A stretch of DNA of 64,000 nucleotides from Oryzias latipes (lineage: Eukaryota; Chordata; Actinopteri; Beloniformes; Adrianichthyidae). The stretch lies in contig NC_019877.2 of NCBI RefSeq assembly GCF_002234675.1, positions 465,001-529,000 on the forward strand, written 5' to 3'. Below, one piece after another: positions 45,901 through 60,134 of the stretch; the first letter of the stretch is position 1, and each line of letters opens with the position of its first letter. Both the position numbers and the translations under genes were made by a program. A model generated the notes under the pieces. It worked only from the letters and a program-made list of their open reading frames with translations, made no database searches and was not told where the DNA came from.

Positions 45901-48900
45901 TCTATTGAAGGTTTTATCTGAGTTCTCATAGCTGCGACTGTAGAGCACAAGCTGCAGCACTAAATATTGATCAGTCAGCATAGATTACCACATATTAATT
46001 GAGGGTACGGCATGGGCATCATCCAATGGAACGGCCTTCATGTGGTGAGTACATGGGCATGTCTTCATGTCAGTGAGAACATCGTTGGATCATGTTGGAT
46101 CATATTGGATCCTCCAATGTCTTAGTTCTTTTTTGTAACACTTTGGAAGCTGTGGGCCCTCAGGGGACCTTTTGGAGGGATCTGCCCTCCAGATCAGAGG
46201 CTGGTGGCAGAGTCTGTTTTCGCAGAGCTCTGTTTTGTCCTTAGAGCCCATCGGTGGTGGTGGATGGATGTGGCCAGCAGTTGCAGCAGCTCTCCCTGCT
46301 GGATGAGGACAGGAGGCGTGTCCTTATGCTGGAGGAGGAGAAACAGCGAGTTGCCGCCCTCCGACGCATGCAGATTGAGTCGGAACAGTTTCGATACTTT
46401 GAGGACCAGCTGAAGCGCCAGGAGCTGGCCAATAAGAAAGAAGAGGAGGCGGAGCAAAAGGTACGTCTATTCAGCTTTCAGTGAGCTGCGTGGTCTCTGA
46501 GCTGTGACAGTGACACGTCTCCCCTGCAGATGGCAGCCAAAGTGCCTGAAGTCACAGACGGATCCTGTCTGTCCCATCAACCAATCAAGAGGCGCCTAAA
46601 ACCACAGGGGGCAGACCTAAATAGGAACAGACACCCTGCTCCTGTCAGTCAACCAGCCGCCACACTGGCGAGCATTCATGGTGAGGCAGAAGAACACCTC
46701 ATGATAGACAACTGTTTTGTTACGTTCACACTGGACATGTGATGCCCATTCAAGAATGTGCTTTTAGCATACAGTGTTCACACTGTGCCGTCGCTAACCA
46801 ATACTAGCGGATGTTCTTACAGCTCAAACAGTCTTGGCGTAAAATGTTAAAGGGGTGCAAATCTGGGGAATCTTGCAGTAGTGTTTACAATCCTCCATCA
46901 AACAAAGCACCAGTAAAGGTTCTTCACTGAAGGTCCAACTCCAACTCTGATGTTCTGCGAAAATTATGATAATAACCACAGGCATTACCTCTGCTGGTAC
47001 AACAGGCATTACCACTTACGTTACCTCGGGAGTCACCACTGCCGTTTGCACAGATGTTACCAAAGGTGTTACCACTGCCATTACCACAGGCGTTACCACG
47101 AGCGTTACCACAGGCGTTACCACTGCCATTACCACAAGAGTTACCACTGCAGTTACCACAGGTGTTAACACGGGCATTACCACGAGCGTTACCACTGCCA
47201 TTACCACAGCCATTACCACAGGCGTTACCACTGCCATTACCACAAGAGTTACCACTGCAGTTACCACAGGTGTTAACACGGGCATTACCACGAGCGTTAC
47301 CACAGGCGTTACCACTCCATTTACCACAGGCGTTACCATGAGCGTTACCACGGGCGTCACCACTGCAATTTCCACAGATGTTACCACTGCTGTTACCACA
47401 GGTTCCAACTGGAATATGAACTTTTGAAAAACAGCATAACAGTCCAACCTCTTTTTTCTGTCTTCATTCATGTTTCTGGGTATGTTTGGTTCATGTGTGC
47501 AGGTCAGAGGGTGGAGGGTCTGAGGCGGGTGGTGATTCCCAGAGATTTGACGTTCCGTTTCCTCCAGCTTGCCGACTCCAACACAGCCAGGGGAATAGAG
47601 ACCTGCGGCGTCCTCTGTGGGCGGCTGGTGAGAGGATGACCCAAAGCATTAGGACTGTCATCTGAATTTTCTAGTGCTATTGATGACAAACTGGCCTTCT
47701 CTCTTTATTTTCCCCACTGTGATCATCCCTGGCTCTCAGACCCACAATGAGTTTGTGCTGACTCATGTTGTGGTTCCAAAACAGTCGGCCGGTCCAGATT
47801 TTTGCGACATGGAGAACGTGGAGGAGCTTTTCAGCTTCCAGGACCAACAGAAACTGCTGACTCTGGGTTGGATCCATGTATGTATAAAGCATTATCTTAA
47901 TGTTTTAAACAAGTGTGTTCACATATTTACACTATGCTCCAACTGAACATTTTAGGTTTAGTTTAATTATTTTTGGGGGGGAACAAGGTTTAGTGGATTT
48001 CATGATTTCTAAAACAAGTTGTGCGGAAATAGACAGAGCTTCATTGTCTGGTCTGTTCAGCGCTGAGACTGACCCATAAACTCATTAAACTATTAAGACA
48101 GTATAAATTACTGGGCTACTCATTTTCATGTTTAGAAAAACAGCGAAGATTATAGAAAAATAACCTATTAAAGTATTTTTGGGGTTTATAGAAATGTTTT
48201 AACAAAACCTCTAATTTTTAATTAAAATAATTTCATATTTCTTATCCAAAAGTTTGTTTGCTGTTCATTTTAGCCTTAAATTTAAGTCAATAGAACATAA
48301 TTCTTTTATATTTAAGTATTTAAGCAATTTTTTTCTGCTTTATTGCATGAAAATGACATCATTTCATTCCTGTAGTTTACAAAGGCGTTTACAAGATCAA
48401 ATCCAGATATCGAAACAGTGTCATGTTGTTTGCTCACTTTATTTAAATTTTAGTAAAATAAAAAATCTCGATGAAACTGCGGTGTCCCCACGATGCCGCA
48501 CCTGAACACACATAGGCGAGAATGTGTATGTCCCTTCACCCTCTTCAACACACGGGATTCACAGAGACACAAAAATGACCTCCCCTGTTCTCATTACCCC
48601 CCAGCCTTATTTACATGAGCCTATTTTACCATGGCAACAGAGTTTGTGGTCTAGCAACAGATAGGAGAAGTAAACAGAGGTCTCACTCTCCAGCAACATT
48701 TAGCTGCATCAGCGATGTCAGGCGTTATGCCATCCAACCACAGCTAGCTCTCAACCCTGACCCATCTGTGTCACATGACCTATGACCTGTATGCTTTCAG
48801 ACCCATCCCACACAGACGGCCTTCCTCTCCAGCGTCGACCTCCACACTCACTGCTCGTATCAGCTGATGCTGCCAGAGGCCATTGCCATTGTCTGCGCCC

Positions 48901-51624
48901 CGAAGCACAACGAGTGCGTCCAGCACACACTCTACAGACTTTCTTTCCCATCATGCCTTCTGCCCTGATGCTTTGCTTCTGTCGCAGTGTGGGCATGTTC
49001 AGGCTGACCAGCGCCGGCATGTCTGAGGTTTCCGGCTGCAGACTCAAAGGTTTTCATCCTCACTCCAAGGAGCCTCCTCTCTTCACGGTAAGAACAGAGA
49101 TTGAATTATTCTAGTCAGGGCTGCACGGTGGCGCTGTGGTGAGCACTTTGGCCTTATAATGGCCTTATAATGTATATGTTTTCTCCAGGCGTCTGGTTTA
49201 CTCCAAGAGTCTAAAGTCTAAAAACATGCTGTGTAGGTTAATTGAAGATTTTGAATTACTAGGTGTGAATGTGTGTCCCAGGATATACCCCACCTTCCCC
49301 CAACAGATGGGGATAGGCTCCAGCAACCCTATGACCCCAAAAGGGGCTTCAGCAGGTTCAGAAAATGGATGGATGCATTTATTTCAGCCAAACCGTTCCT
49401 CATTTTCTTTAAGGCGATGAAGACCCTATAGATCAGCTATCATTCTCCAACTGTCTCTGTCATCCGCCATATAGAGGATCTGGCTTTTTCTGGTGCAGCT
49501 TGTAATCCAGTGGTCATAAAACTGCAATAGTGCTGTCAGAATGTTACAGAAGAGCTGATGATGCTACGTTACCTGTGACTCCAATCGAAGTTACTTCATT
49601 CTGTTGTCCCTCCGGCTGACGTCAGGGTCTGCACTCACCTGTCCAAACACTGAGCTGCACCTGATGGTTCTCCTAACTATATTTCTACAATTGAGGCATT
49701 TTCCCTACAGAATGTTCTCAGGCTTTTTTGGAATGATTTGCTGAAAATTCCCAAGCAGAAACGTCCTACTGTCTAGAAAAAACACAAGCATGGACTTCAG
49801 CTCATTGCTAAACATTATAATTCTGTTGGCAGTGGTTAGCAGGGGTTACTCTGCGCCGATGATGAACTCCTGCGGCTCTGCAGAAACTATGTCCTAGAAA
49901 GCAAGACAGGTTTTTAGATTTAGGTTAAAAACGGCATCACCATATTGAAAAGACCACTGGAAACACTTTGAAGTGAGATCTAAAGATGATTGGAGATGAG
50001 ATTTAATATATCCTGATGTTGATCTCTCTATGTTCCCATTGTTACGGTGGCCCAGAAGGGTCACAACACAACACATTAACTTTACACACAACACATTAAC
50101 TTAACACACAACACATTAACTTTACACACAACACATTAACTTTACACACAACACATTAACTCACAACACAACACATTAACTCACAACACAACACAATAAC
50201 TCACAACACATTAACTCACAACACAACACATTAACTCACAACACAACACAATAACTCACAACACAACACATTAACTCACAACACAACACAATAACTCACA
50301 ACACAACACATTAACTCACAACACAACACATTAACTCACAACACAACACAATAACTCACAACACAACACAATAACTCACAACACAACACATTAACTCACA
50401 ACACAACACAATAACTCACAACACAACACAATAACTCACAACGGAAGTAAAGCTGCAATGGAATTGCTTTTATTCTGAAATCAACGTCACAGTGAGCTGT
50501 GGAGGGAGCATGTTTCTTCTACAAGAGAAGCTACACAATGTTAACGCACACTCCTCCGCGCTGCACCACACCCCTCTCTGTCGCTGCACGTGCTCCGCTC
50601 CTCTCACACTCACTTGGTCCCCAACACCCCCCACCCACCCACACACGCACGCGGTCCCCAACACTTGACACGACAAATGTGGAGAGATCGCATTGTCAGG
50701 CTTTAATGAACACAATTTCTAAGAGGCGGGGCGTTGCACTCCCCCAACAACAGGTTAGATGACAGAGCCCGGTCCATTAAGCTCTGCCGTTCACGGAGCT
50801 TCAGTAGAACTCCAAAAGCCACACGGCCTAACGTAGGCCGCTATTATATATTCATGAGTGGGAAAGAACCAGCTGAACCGACCTTAAAACCGCCCAAATT
50901 ATGCATTTTTGACCACAAATTTACACCCAAAACCGCCCAATCTGGCAACGCTGCTGCTAGCTTCTCTTGTAGAATTTTTTTTTATTTTTTTGCTAAATTT
51001 TTATTTGTTCTTCATGTTTTATCAAAACAAACAACCAAAAAAAAAATGTTGATGTAATAGTTTTTTTTTTTAATTGAAAAATTGCAACATACAAAACAGC
51101 TCACTGTGACGTTACTTTCTGTTAGGCAGTTAGCCACTCAGCCCAGTGGAAATGAAAAAAAAAAAAAAATACAAGGCACTTCCATTGCTGCTTTACTTCC
51201 GTTGTGAGTTAAAGTGTTGTGAGGTGAGTTATTGTGTTGTGAGTTATTGTGTTGTGTTGTGAGTTAATGTGTTGTGTTGTGAGTTATTGTGTTGTGTTGT
51301 GAGTTAATGTGTTGTGTTGTGAGTTATTGTGTTGTGTTGTGAGTTAATGTGTTGTGTTGTGAGTTATTGTGTTGTGGGTTAATGTGTTGTGTTGTGAGTT
51401 ATTGTGTTGTGTTGTGAGTTAATGTGTTGTGTTTAAAGTTAATGTGTTGTGTGTAAAGTTAATGTGTTGTGTGTAAAGTTAATGTGTTGTGTTGTGACCC
51501 TTTGGGCCACCGTACATTGTCCCACTTAGTCTGCCTCACCTGTAACTCCACCCCCTTTCCTCCCCAGGTGTGTAAACACGTGGTTCTCAGAGACTCCAAA
51601 CTCAGCCTGCTGGACCTCAGGTGA
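42938..51624 (+). CDS. stambpl1: STAM-binding protein-like 1 (AMSH-LP), K63 deubiquitinase, complete, 11 coding exons
   Basis: Zinc metalloprotease of endosomes that cleaves Lys63-linked ubiquitin chains. Coding exons: 42938-42967, 44057-44274, 44366-44444, 45698-45793, 46245-46460, 46530-46680, 47503-47627, 47740-47877, 48801-48913, 48988-49087, 51568-51624. They total 1,323 nt, or 440 residues (human 436). The start [10 protein letters not shown] matches human MDQPFTVNSL. The N-terminal MIT-like helical domain contains DISLT-type [13 protein letters not shown] and [15 protein letters not shown] coiled coil rich in E/R/Q is encoded at 46245-46460. The JAMM motif has His351, His353 and Asp364 in [14 protein letters not shown], with the K63-specific insertion around [10 protein letters not shown]. 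It ends SLLDLR. Intron 6 holds a 12-bp minisatellite and intron 10 a foldback transposon. Confidence 0.95.
44530..45080. repeat. Possible degenerate interspersed repeat in stambpl1 intron 3
   Basis: The sequence includes CATAGACTTCTATAG and ACATGGCGGCGTCTG, motifs I associate with a short non-autonomous repeat family of fish. The ends and family are not clear. Confidence 0.25.
45591..45610. repeat. G homopolymer with GGGATATTAGAGA repeats
   Basis: Two copies of a GAGAGGGATATTA unit lead into a run of about 17 G in stambpl1 intron 3. It is G-quadruplex-prone on the coding strand. Confidence 0.7.
46966..47410. repeat. 12-bp minisatellite (GTTACCACAGGC-like), stambpl1 intron 6
   Basis: About 37 units of 12 bases with the invariant core TTACCAC. 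A 108-bp (nine-unit) block repeats, with matching starts at 47111 and 47219. Long open frames of alternating VTTG/ITTA occur on both strands only because 12 is divisible by 3. It lies wholly inside the intron between coding exons 6 and 7. Confidence 0.95.
49119..49376. repeat. Degenerate copy of an abundant tRNA-related teleost repeat
   Basis: It keeps the hallmarks CACGGTGGCGCTGTGGTGAGC at the left (tRNA A-box-like part), AAAACATGC..AGGTTAATTG, GGTGTGAATGTGTG, GATAGGCTCCAGCA and AGAAAATGGATGGATG at the right. The usual middle with the GGTTCGATTCC B-box is lost. I recall this pattern from many fish introns; the family name is uncertain. Confidence 0.6.
50043..51514. mobile_element. Foldback DNA transposon (non-autonomous), stambpl1 intron 10
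   Basis: The termini TACGGTGGCCCA and TGGGCCACCGTA are inverted, and the inverted match continues through a TGACCC/GGGTCA block into the arms. The element is flanked on both sides by CATTGT (50037-50042 and 51515-51520), a 6-bp target duplication. Each arm is about 420-460 bases and is mostly 20-bp tandem repeats of TTAACTCACAACACAACACA or its complement. Both arms end inward with matching GGAAGTAAAGC and AACGTCACAGTGAGCTGT segments. The roughly 590-base centre has no transposase frame. The superfamily is unknown; a 6-bp duplication is unusual (Dada elements make 6-7 bp). Confidence 0.9.
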
Positions 51625-52045
51625 CAGGCTGCAGGACATCTGGGCTCTTCTCTTCAGAGAAAACTGTGAAGCTGCTGCCTGTCTGAGTGTGCGTCTGTGT
51701 TTCTAATGTTTACAGGAAGTGTCAGTGTTGAGTGTTTCCTCCTGTTCACGCTGTGTTCATGGACCTAGAAGAGACAGAGTGCCTTCTTAGATGAATGTTT
51801 CTGAGCCCAGTGAACTTTGACCTGGCGTCGCGTTTTATTACATTCCTTTGAAGAAAACTTGAAACTTTTTTAAACTGATCAAAAGCAGTAACTTTTCTGA
51901 AGTGTCTTCAATGAAAAGAGGGTTTAAAATGTCATATGCCTCATCCAGCAACATCTGCAGAAACGCTGAATCATTCTGTGTAAACAACCGTCTCAGTTAA
52001 AACACTCCGTACCGCTTCGCACAGAATAAACTGTTGAATTGACCA
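51625..52045 (+). other. stambpl1 3'UTR with poly(A) signal
   Basis: Non-coding after the TGA. The first AATAAA is at 52025-52030. Further signals near 52757 and 53089 could serve longer forms. Confidence 0.55.
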
Positions 52046-54600
52046 TTTATAAAAAAGAAAGAAAGCAGTTTGGGATTTTTGATGATCGGGTGATGCTGTG
52101 TTTGTTTAGCACCCGACACTCAAAGGTGAGGAAACGTTTGCTCAGAGGGCTTTTGAAGAACAACCCGTCCGCCTCTGATTGTGTGGGACAGAAGCTTTTA
52201 CTGTGAAAGGGTTGTTCTGCTGAAAAAAAGTTCCAGCTGAATTTTAAAAAAAAATCTCAGTTTTGTTGTTTTACAGACAAAACAGTTTAAAAAAAATCTA
52301 ATTATTATGCAGTTGAACATTTTGGGTGATTTTGAGCTCAATTTTGCAGTGAACTTGTTTTTAATTACTGTAAAAATGTTTATTTCAATGTAAAATTGCT
52401 AAATTTTAGGTGAAAAATTTTCCTCAGTGAAGCTCAGTTTAATTGCAGGAACATTTCATTTAATGTACACACCAAAGCTCAGGTTAATGTACAGTCAAAC
52501 TGCTTTCATTTCCAGTGGAACGTGATCAGATATTCTGTGAAGCTCAGTTTTGTTTGCTGTGAAACATGAGGTACTTTGCATCCGTTTACTTTGAAGTCAG
52601 TTTTCTTTGCTGTGAAACTTGTTGAAGCTGCTGAACAGATCAGAAGATTCCTGTTGACTTTGGATCTTCAAACTCTGTGACATCCATGAGCAGATTTCCC
52701 AGAGTACCCAAGTTCAGGGTTTTGGGTTTCCGAACAGATTGTGTTTCTCTGATTTGTGAATAAAAAGTGATTTTGTTGAATTCCATTATGATGAAGTCTT
52801 TTCATGTGTTTGGTTTACTAACAGTGAAATACTCTGCAGACGTTTTTATTCATAAAATGTGTGTGTATGTTAAACTGCGTTGGCTTTTATTTATATTCTG
52901 TTTACATAAACGTAAAGCCTGCTGGTCAGCAGGGGGCGGAGCCTGCTCTGACCAGGTTTTCATCCGACTGCTGCCTCTATTGTCAGACCAGATGCTTGAT
53001 GTGAAGGTTGAGTTTTTTTTGATGGATGCCAGCGATCTTGGTTTGATGTTCTTGTGTTCAGCTGTTTGCATCTAAGCTGCTGTTTTTGAAATAAAACCCA
53101 ACTGTTGCTGCAAACTTCAGGTTCTTCTTTACTGGCTCTGTTTTAACTCGGGTTTGCTAATTTCTGGAGGGAACCTGCTAAGAACGTTTGCGTGTTTGGA
53201 CAAGTTTTAACCTGTAGTGTACACATCACTCTGCACACAATTACGGCCATCTTTAGATTTGCACATTTCATATTTTGCATATTTGCACACATCCATTGTT
53301 CACTTTGTACCTTAATTGTACATATTTATATGTTTTAGATTATACTTTGTTCTTTTTTAGAATGTGCCATTTTCTTGTGAAGTATTCAAAAGGTTAATGG
53401 AAGTTACACTCACTGATGATGAATGGGTGATGCTGTCGTTCAGTGTCGTACTGGCTCCTTACTGATTTTCCTCATTTCTTATGGTCAGGCCTGATTTAGA
53501 CTGGTCTATCTGCGGTACGTACCCTTGTGAGACGAGCTCCTCACACAACACGACTGTCAGTTAGTTTACATTCTCTCTGTTGCATCTCTGGTCCGTCACC
53601 CCTTCCCCCAGGCTGCTGAAGGAGTGGTTTGTCCCGCCACCTCAGTGTCATCAACATCCAAAAAGTAAGAAATCAGGCCTAAACCCTCTCCTTGAGTCCT
53701 TGTAAAATGTGTGTTCTGCGTCATAAATGAGGCTTTCATCATCCATGGTGAAAATGAACAACAGTGCAATGCTGGTAATGTTACATTAAATATAATACGT
53801 TATATTTTGAAAAACAACGGAAATTGTTATTTTGAAACGCGGACATGGTTCCGGTTGTCCAGCCTTTTGCTGCAAAATCGACCAACAGAAAAATAGAACT
53901 GGCGGATGTCAGACGCAGATGTGACAAAGACGATGTAATAATGTAATATTTTTGTTTCAACGCAATGGAGACGCACCGCGGATGGGCTGGTGGAAATCAG
54001 ACTTCAGGCTGCACGCCAGGAGCGCGCACGTATCACGTGAACAGAAGTGTTCACAACAACCTGTAGCAGCTTGCTTGTAGAACAAAAATCCACATGAACA
54101 TTTTCTCTCTATGGGTTTTCCGAGTGGCCTAGAACCTTGAATTTCCTTTGGGTCACCTGTGTGTCCCAAACAGGTTCGACCACTTATCACCAGGAGACAG
54201 CCTGCATCCACCTGTAAGGACATTTGGAGCTAAGACTTCAGGAGATCCTGTGGATCTCCAGAATTTCAGATTTCTTCATGTTCGTATTCATCTGTCAGCT
54301 GCCTAGTCTAGCTATTCTCCCACAATCCTTTCTGTTTTTGAACCTAAATGCAAGACTGAAAATTGTAAAGGAAAAAAGGTAAAACTAAAAGGTTGCACCA
54401 GAAGGTTTGACAACTGAGGAAAAGTACAACTCTTCATTTGGGACAAGAGCTCTTTATTCTGTCAAATCCACGTTGTCGACATCACACAGCATTCTGCTAG
54501 ATCTCCAGGCCACGCCTCCAGCTCACCTGCCTGCCTACAGTCCAAACTCAGGGACACCTGCGTGTGCGCTGTGATATCCTCTTCATGCAGAGCGAAGAAT
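52046..54600. other. Convergent intergenic region between stambpl1 and acta2
   Basis: AT-rich 2.5 kb without a recognised gene. Open frames are short. Possible long stambpl1 3' ends reach into it from the left and acta2 from the right. Confidence 0.5.
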
Positions 54601-54603
54601 GAT

Positions 54604-54637
54604 GGGGGGGGGGGGGGGGGGATATTCAAGCTTTATT
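54604..54637 (-). terminator. acta2 poly(A) signal with adjacent G run
   Basis: Reverse-strand AATAAA at 54632-54637 lies about 370 bases beyond the acta2 stop. Directly downstream in transcript direction is a run of about 17 Gs on the plus strand (Cs in the RNA). Another hexamer sits near 54452. Confidence 0.6.
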
Positions 54638-55003
54638 TGTCAAAAATAAAGACACACTTTTTGACAGGAGACTCTTTCAACAGGGTGGGGGAGGGGCACA
54701 GGTGGAGCAGAGGGTAGGCAAAGAGGTGGAGGACAAGCAGCACATTCACAGTTTTGAGGTGAGCTTAGAGGGATGATGTTTGGGAAATCACCAATTAGGT
54801 TCTGGACATTTGCAGGTTCAGTCCACCAAAAACACTTGAAGGTATTCAACATTTAGCCAGGAGGGGGCATCTAACACCTTAAACTTCCTGATGATGTTAA
54901 CCCTGTGGCTAGTTTTTGGGGATTTCTTATTAGGGACCAATGCAGGTTAAAATCATTTTTATGCGGTGCAAACTGAAGGGGGTGCTGCAGATCCAAAGGT
55001 CCT

Positions 55004-57792
<2,789 letters not shown>

Positions 57793-58629
57793 TCACACTG
57801 CAGGGGGCACATTTGATCACAATTAAATGTTTTCAAATACAATTATACACTGTTCTAGGTAGGCATTGCTCCCTGCTAGAGGCTCTGGGTATCAAAAGTG
57901 ATTCTAAGTAAAATCCTCAGAATCGATCAGTTTTGGTTTACTGCATAAATGTCTTTGAGCTTTTTTCTTTTTTCTACAAACATTGAGTTAAATGTAAAGT
58001 CCTTCTGGATATAAAACGGGTCCGGTCAGGGAAACTGTTTCAAAAATTTGACAAAAACCTTCCGACTGTGTCCAAGTTTTCTCTTTGAAAATAAGGGAAT
58101 AATAATCTTTTGTGAATATTTAATAAAAATTGTTCTTTTAGCAGGACGTTTCCAGAGAAAAAGTTCCATTTTCACCCCCCCCCCAAAAAATCCCAAAAGT
58201 GGGAACAGAAGTAGAAGAAGAAACGTCATAGGGTACTTTGAGGATTCTTTGAGGAGGTTAGTGTTTCCTGTTGAAACTCTCTGTTCAGAGATCAATGTTT
58301 CATTCCAGCATCGCAGAGCTAAAGAGTTTGCTCCACAGACCATAATATCTGGACAGCAGTGTAGGCCTGGTGGAGGAAGTTCAGGTGGGAAGCTGTGACT
58401 CTACAGGTGAGTGTCAGGATTTTGGGGCGGCAGCCACAGGTCTTCAGAGATGTGACGCGCTTTTGAGACGTCCAGAAGACCACCATGGGAATCAAACTGG
58501 TTTTCCCGATGTCGTGATGAACGGAATGATGTCAATCAGAGGAAAGGTGAGCTTTATTCTGAAAATCCCCTCGGAGACAGAAGCAGCAGAGCATCAGAGA
58601 CAATAAAGAGCGAAAGGAGGAGAAGCATG

Positions 58630-58667
58630 AAGCTGGGCCGTGCACACTCGTGTGCACGGCCCAGCTT
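58630..58667. repeat. Perfect hairpin, 18-base arms and 2-base loop
   Basis: Arm AAGCTGGGCCGTGCACAC (58630-58647), spacer TC, then its exact complement at 58650-58667. It sits 23 bases from the intronic CArG box at 58690. Confidence 0.97.
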
Positions 58668-58689
58668 TAAATGACCTGTGGGAAAACTT

Positions 58690-58699
58690 CCTATTTAGG
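58690..58699. promoter_or_regulatory. Perfect CArG box (CCTATTTAGG) in acta2 intron 1
   Basis: It matches the SRF consensus CC(A/T)6GG exactly, about 1.3 kb downstream of the proposed start site. Mammalian ACTA2 has a functional intronic CArG about 1 kb downstream of its start. A one-mismatch site, CCATATTTAG, lies at 58827-58836. Confidence 0.65.
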
Positions 58700-59961
58700 A
58701 CATGAAGCCGACTCCTGCCTGTGTTTGGCGTGCTCTCTCCCCCTCTGGTTACTCTACCTCCTTCGCCCCCTCCATCTGTCCTTCCTCGTCTCTCCTCATC
58801 TTCCTCCCCCTGCCAATGACTTCACTCCATATTTAGTCATGAGCGTTTGGACTGGGATGTTTCTGATGTGCTTTGGGTTGAGTCTGGCCCATCTGCTCCG
58901 TTTCTGCTGCAGCTGAAAACCTAACCTGAACTTGGAGCGGGTCTGGTTCTGCTCCAAAAAGCTCCTTCATCTCCCAAACAGAGCAACTGTCTGTTCTTTT
59001 AAGCTGTTTTTATTGATAAAGCAGATTCATCGTCCTGTCCTCCTAAAGGTCACATGGAGGTCATTAGAAGCAGAAGGAAGCTGAGAGGCTGAAGTCCCAA
59101 AAGCTTCTAACAACAGGAGGCGCTAGTCAGCACAGCGCTTTACTTCCACTCACATTTCAACACATCCGATGCCTGCACTATCATGATTTAACCAGCAGAC
59201 TTCTGGATTTGTTCCTTTAACATGATCAAATATGGGAAAAATGTAAAAACCCAAAATAAGGAAATTAAAAAATGCAGATTCAATCGTTTCCAGAAGATAA
59301 AAATGTAATCATAGATCATCTATTTCTGCTCTGCATTTCCATCTTCTCAGAAACTTTTCAATCTGAAGTGAAACATTCAAATAAAAATATGGTTTCATGT
59401 AATTTGGTGTGATTTTATATTGTGGTGAGTAGATCTGATTTATAACTGAGATTAATAATACTTGAACAAAACAAATCATACGTTTGCTTTTCCTTGCAGG
59501 AATAAAGTCATTTGTTCCTATGAAAATGTGAAATTTGTCAATAATGATGACACACAAACAACATTTTCAAACCCTGCGTTACCATAAATAAATTAAGTTA
59601 AAACTTTTTAAATTCCTGCTGAGCAAAAGTCACCTGAGGTCCTGAGCCTGTCAGTCACAGCTCAGGGCAGCAGCTGCTGGAGGATCCCAGCAGAAACAGG
59701 AGAAAATTCACCGTCAAAGTTTGAAAACACGAGTCCACCTCGGATGTGAGATGAAGGAGGACTTGGGAGGTAAAAGAAGGGAGATGATGGTGGTTCAGAA
59801 GGGAAAAAAAGGATTAAAGATGGAAGAGGATGGACGTAGAGAGATAACAGAGATGCTGTGGACTGTCAAAGAAGCAGGGAGGAGGTGCAGAGGAGAACTT
59901 CACCTCTGAAAAGACCAGAGATGACAGAAGGAGGTGCAGAGGGAGGTGGAGGGGCTCTTAC

Positions 59962-60010
59962 CGTGGCAGTGCGGGGTCTGATGGGTGATGTGGGGGGGGC
60001 AGGACAGAAG
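59962..60010 (-). other. Probable untranslated first exon of acta2
   Basis: Reverse-strand donor ACG|GTAAGAG follows 59962. A GATAAAG TATA-like box at 60034-60042 would place the start near 60010, giving a leader of roughly 50 bases, the size known for vertebrate ACTA2 exon 1. The start site is inferred. Confidence 0.55.
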
Positions 60011-60033
60011 TGAGGGGATGTGGAGCTGCAGGC

Positions 60034-60134
60034 GACTTTATCAGGCCTCCACCCCTCCATCCGTCCCTCCATCCAAACATGGCCAGGCCGTCCTCTTCCT
60101 CCCCTCCGTCTCCTCAGCTTCATTCCTTATAGGG
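60034..60134 (-). promoter_or_regulatory. acta2 promoter: TATA-like box and two degenerate CArG boxes
   Basis: On the reverse strand, distal CCCTATAAGG (60134-60125) and proximal CCATGTTTGG (60082-60073) are 52 bases apart, followed by GATAAAG at 60042-60034. Mammalian ACTA2 has CArG B (CCCTATATGG) and CArG A (CCTTGTTTGG) about 50 bases apart, each with the same kind of G/C impurity. An MCAT core (CATTCC on the plus strand) overlaps the distal box at 60121-60126, and a CCAAT motif lies at about 60154. Confidence 0.6.

Noticed and set aside
46966-47471. VTTG/ITTA repeat frames on both strands in stambpl1
   Set aside because: Artefact of the 12-bp minisatellite inside an intron.
50043-51514. 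CRISPR-like array of short repeats
   Set aside because: There are no unique spacers of constant length. The repeats are contiguous and mirrored between inverted transposon ends in a vertebrate intron.
58630-58667. MicroRNA precursor or factor-independent terminator
   Set aside because: A 2-base loop and 18-base stem do not fit a Drosha/Dicer substrate, and bacterial-type terminators do not apply in a fish intron.
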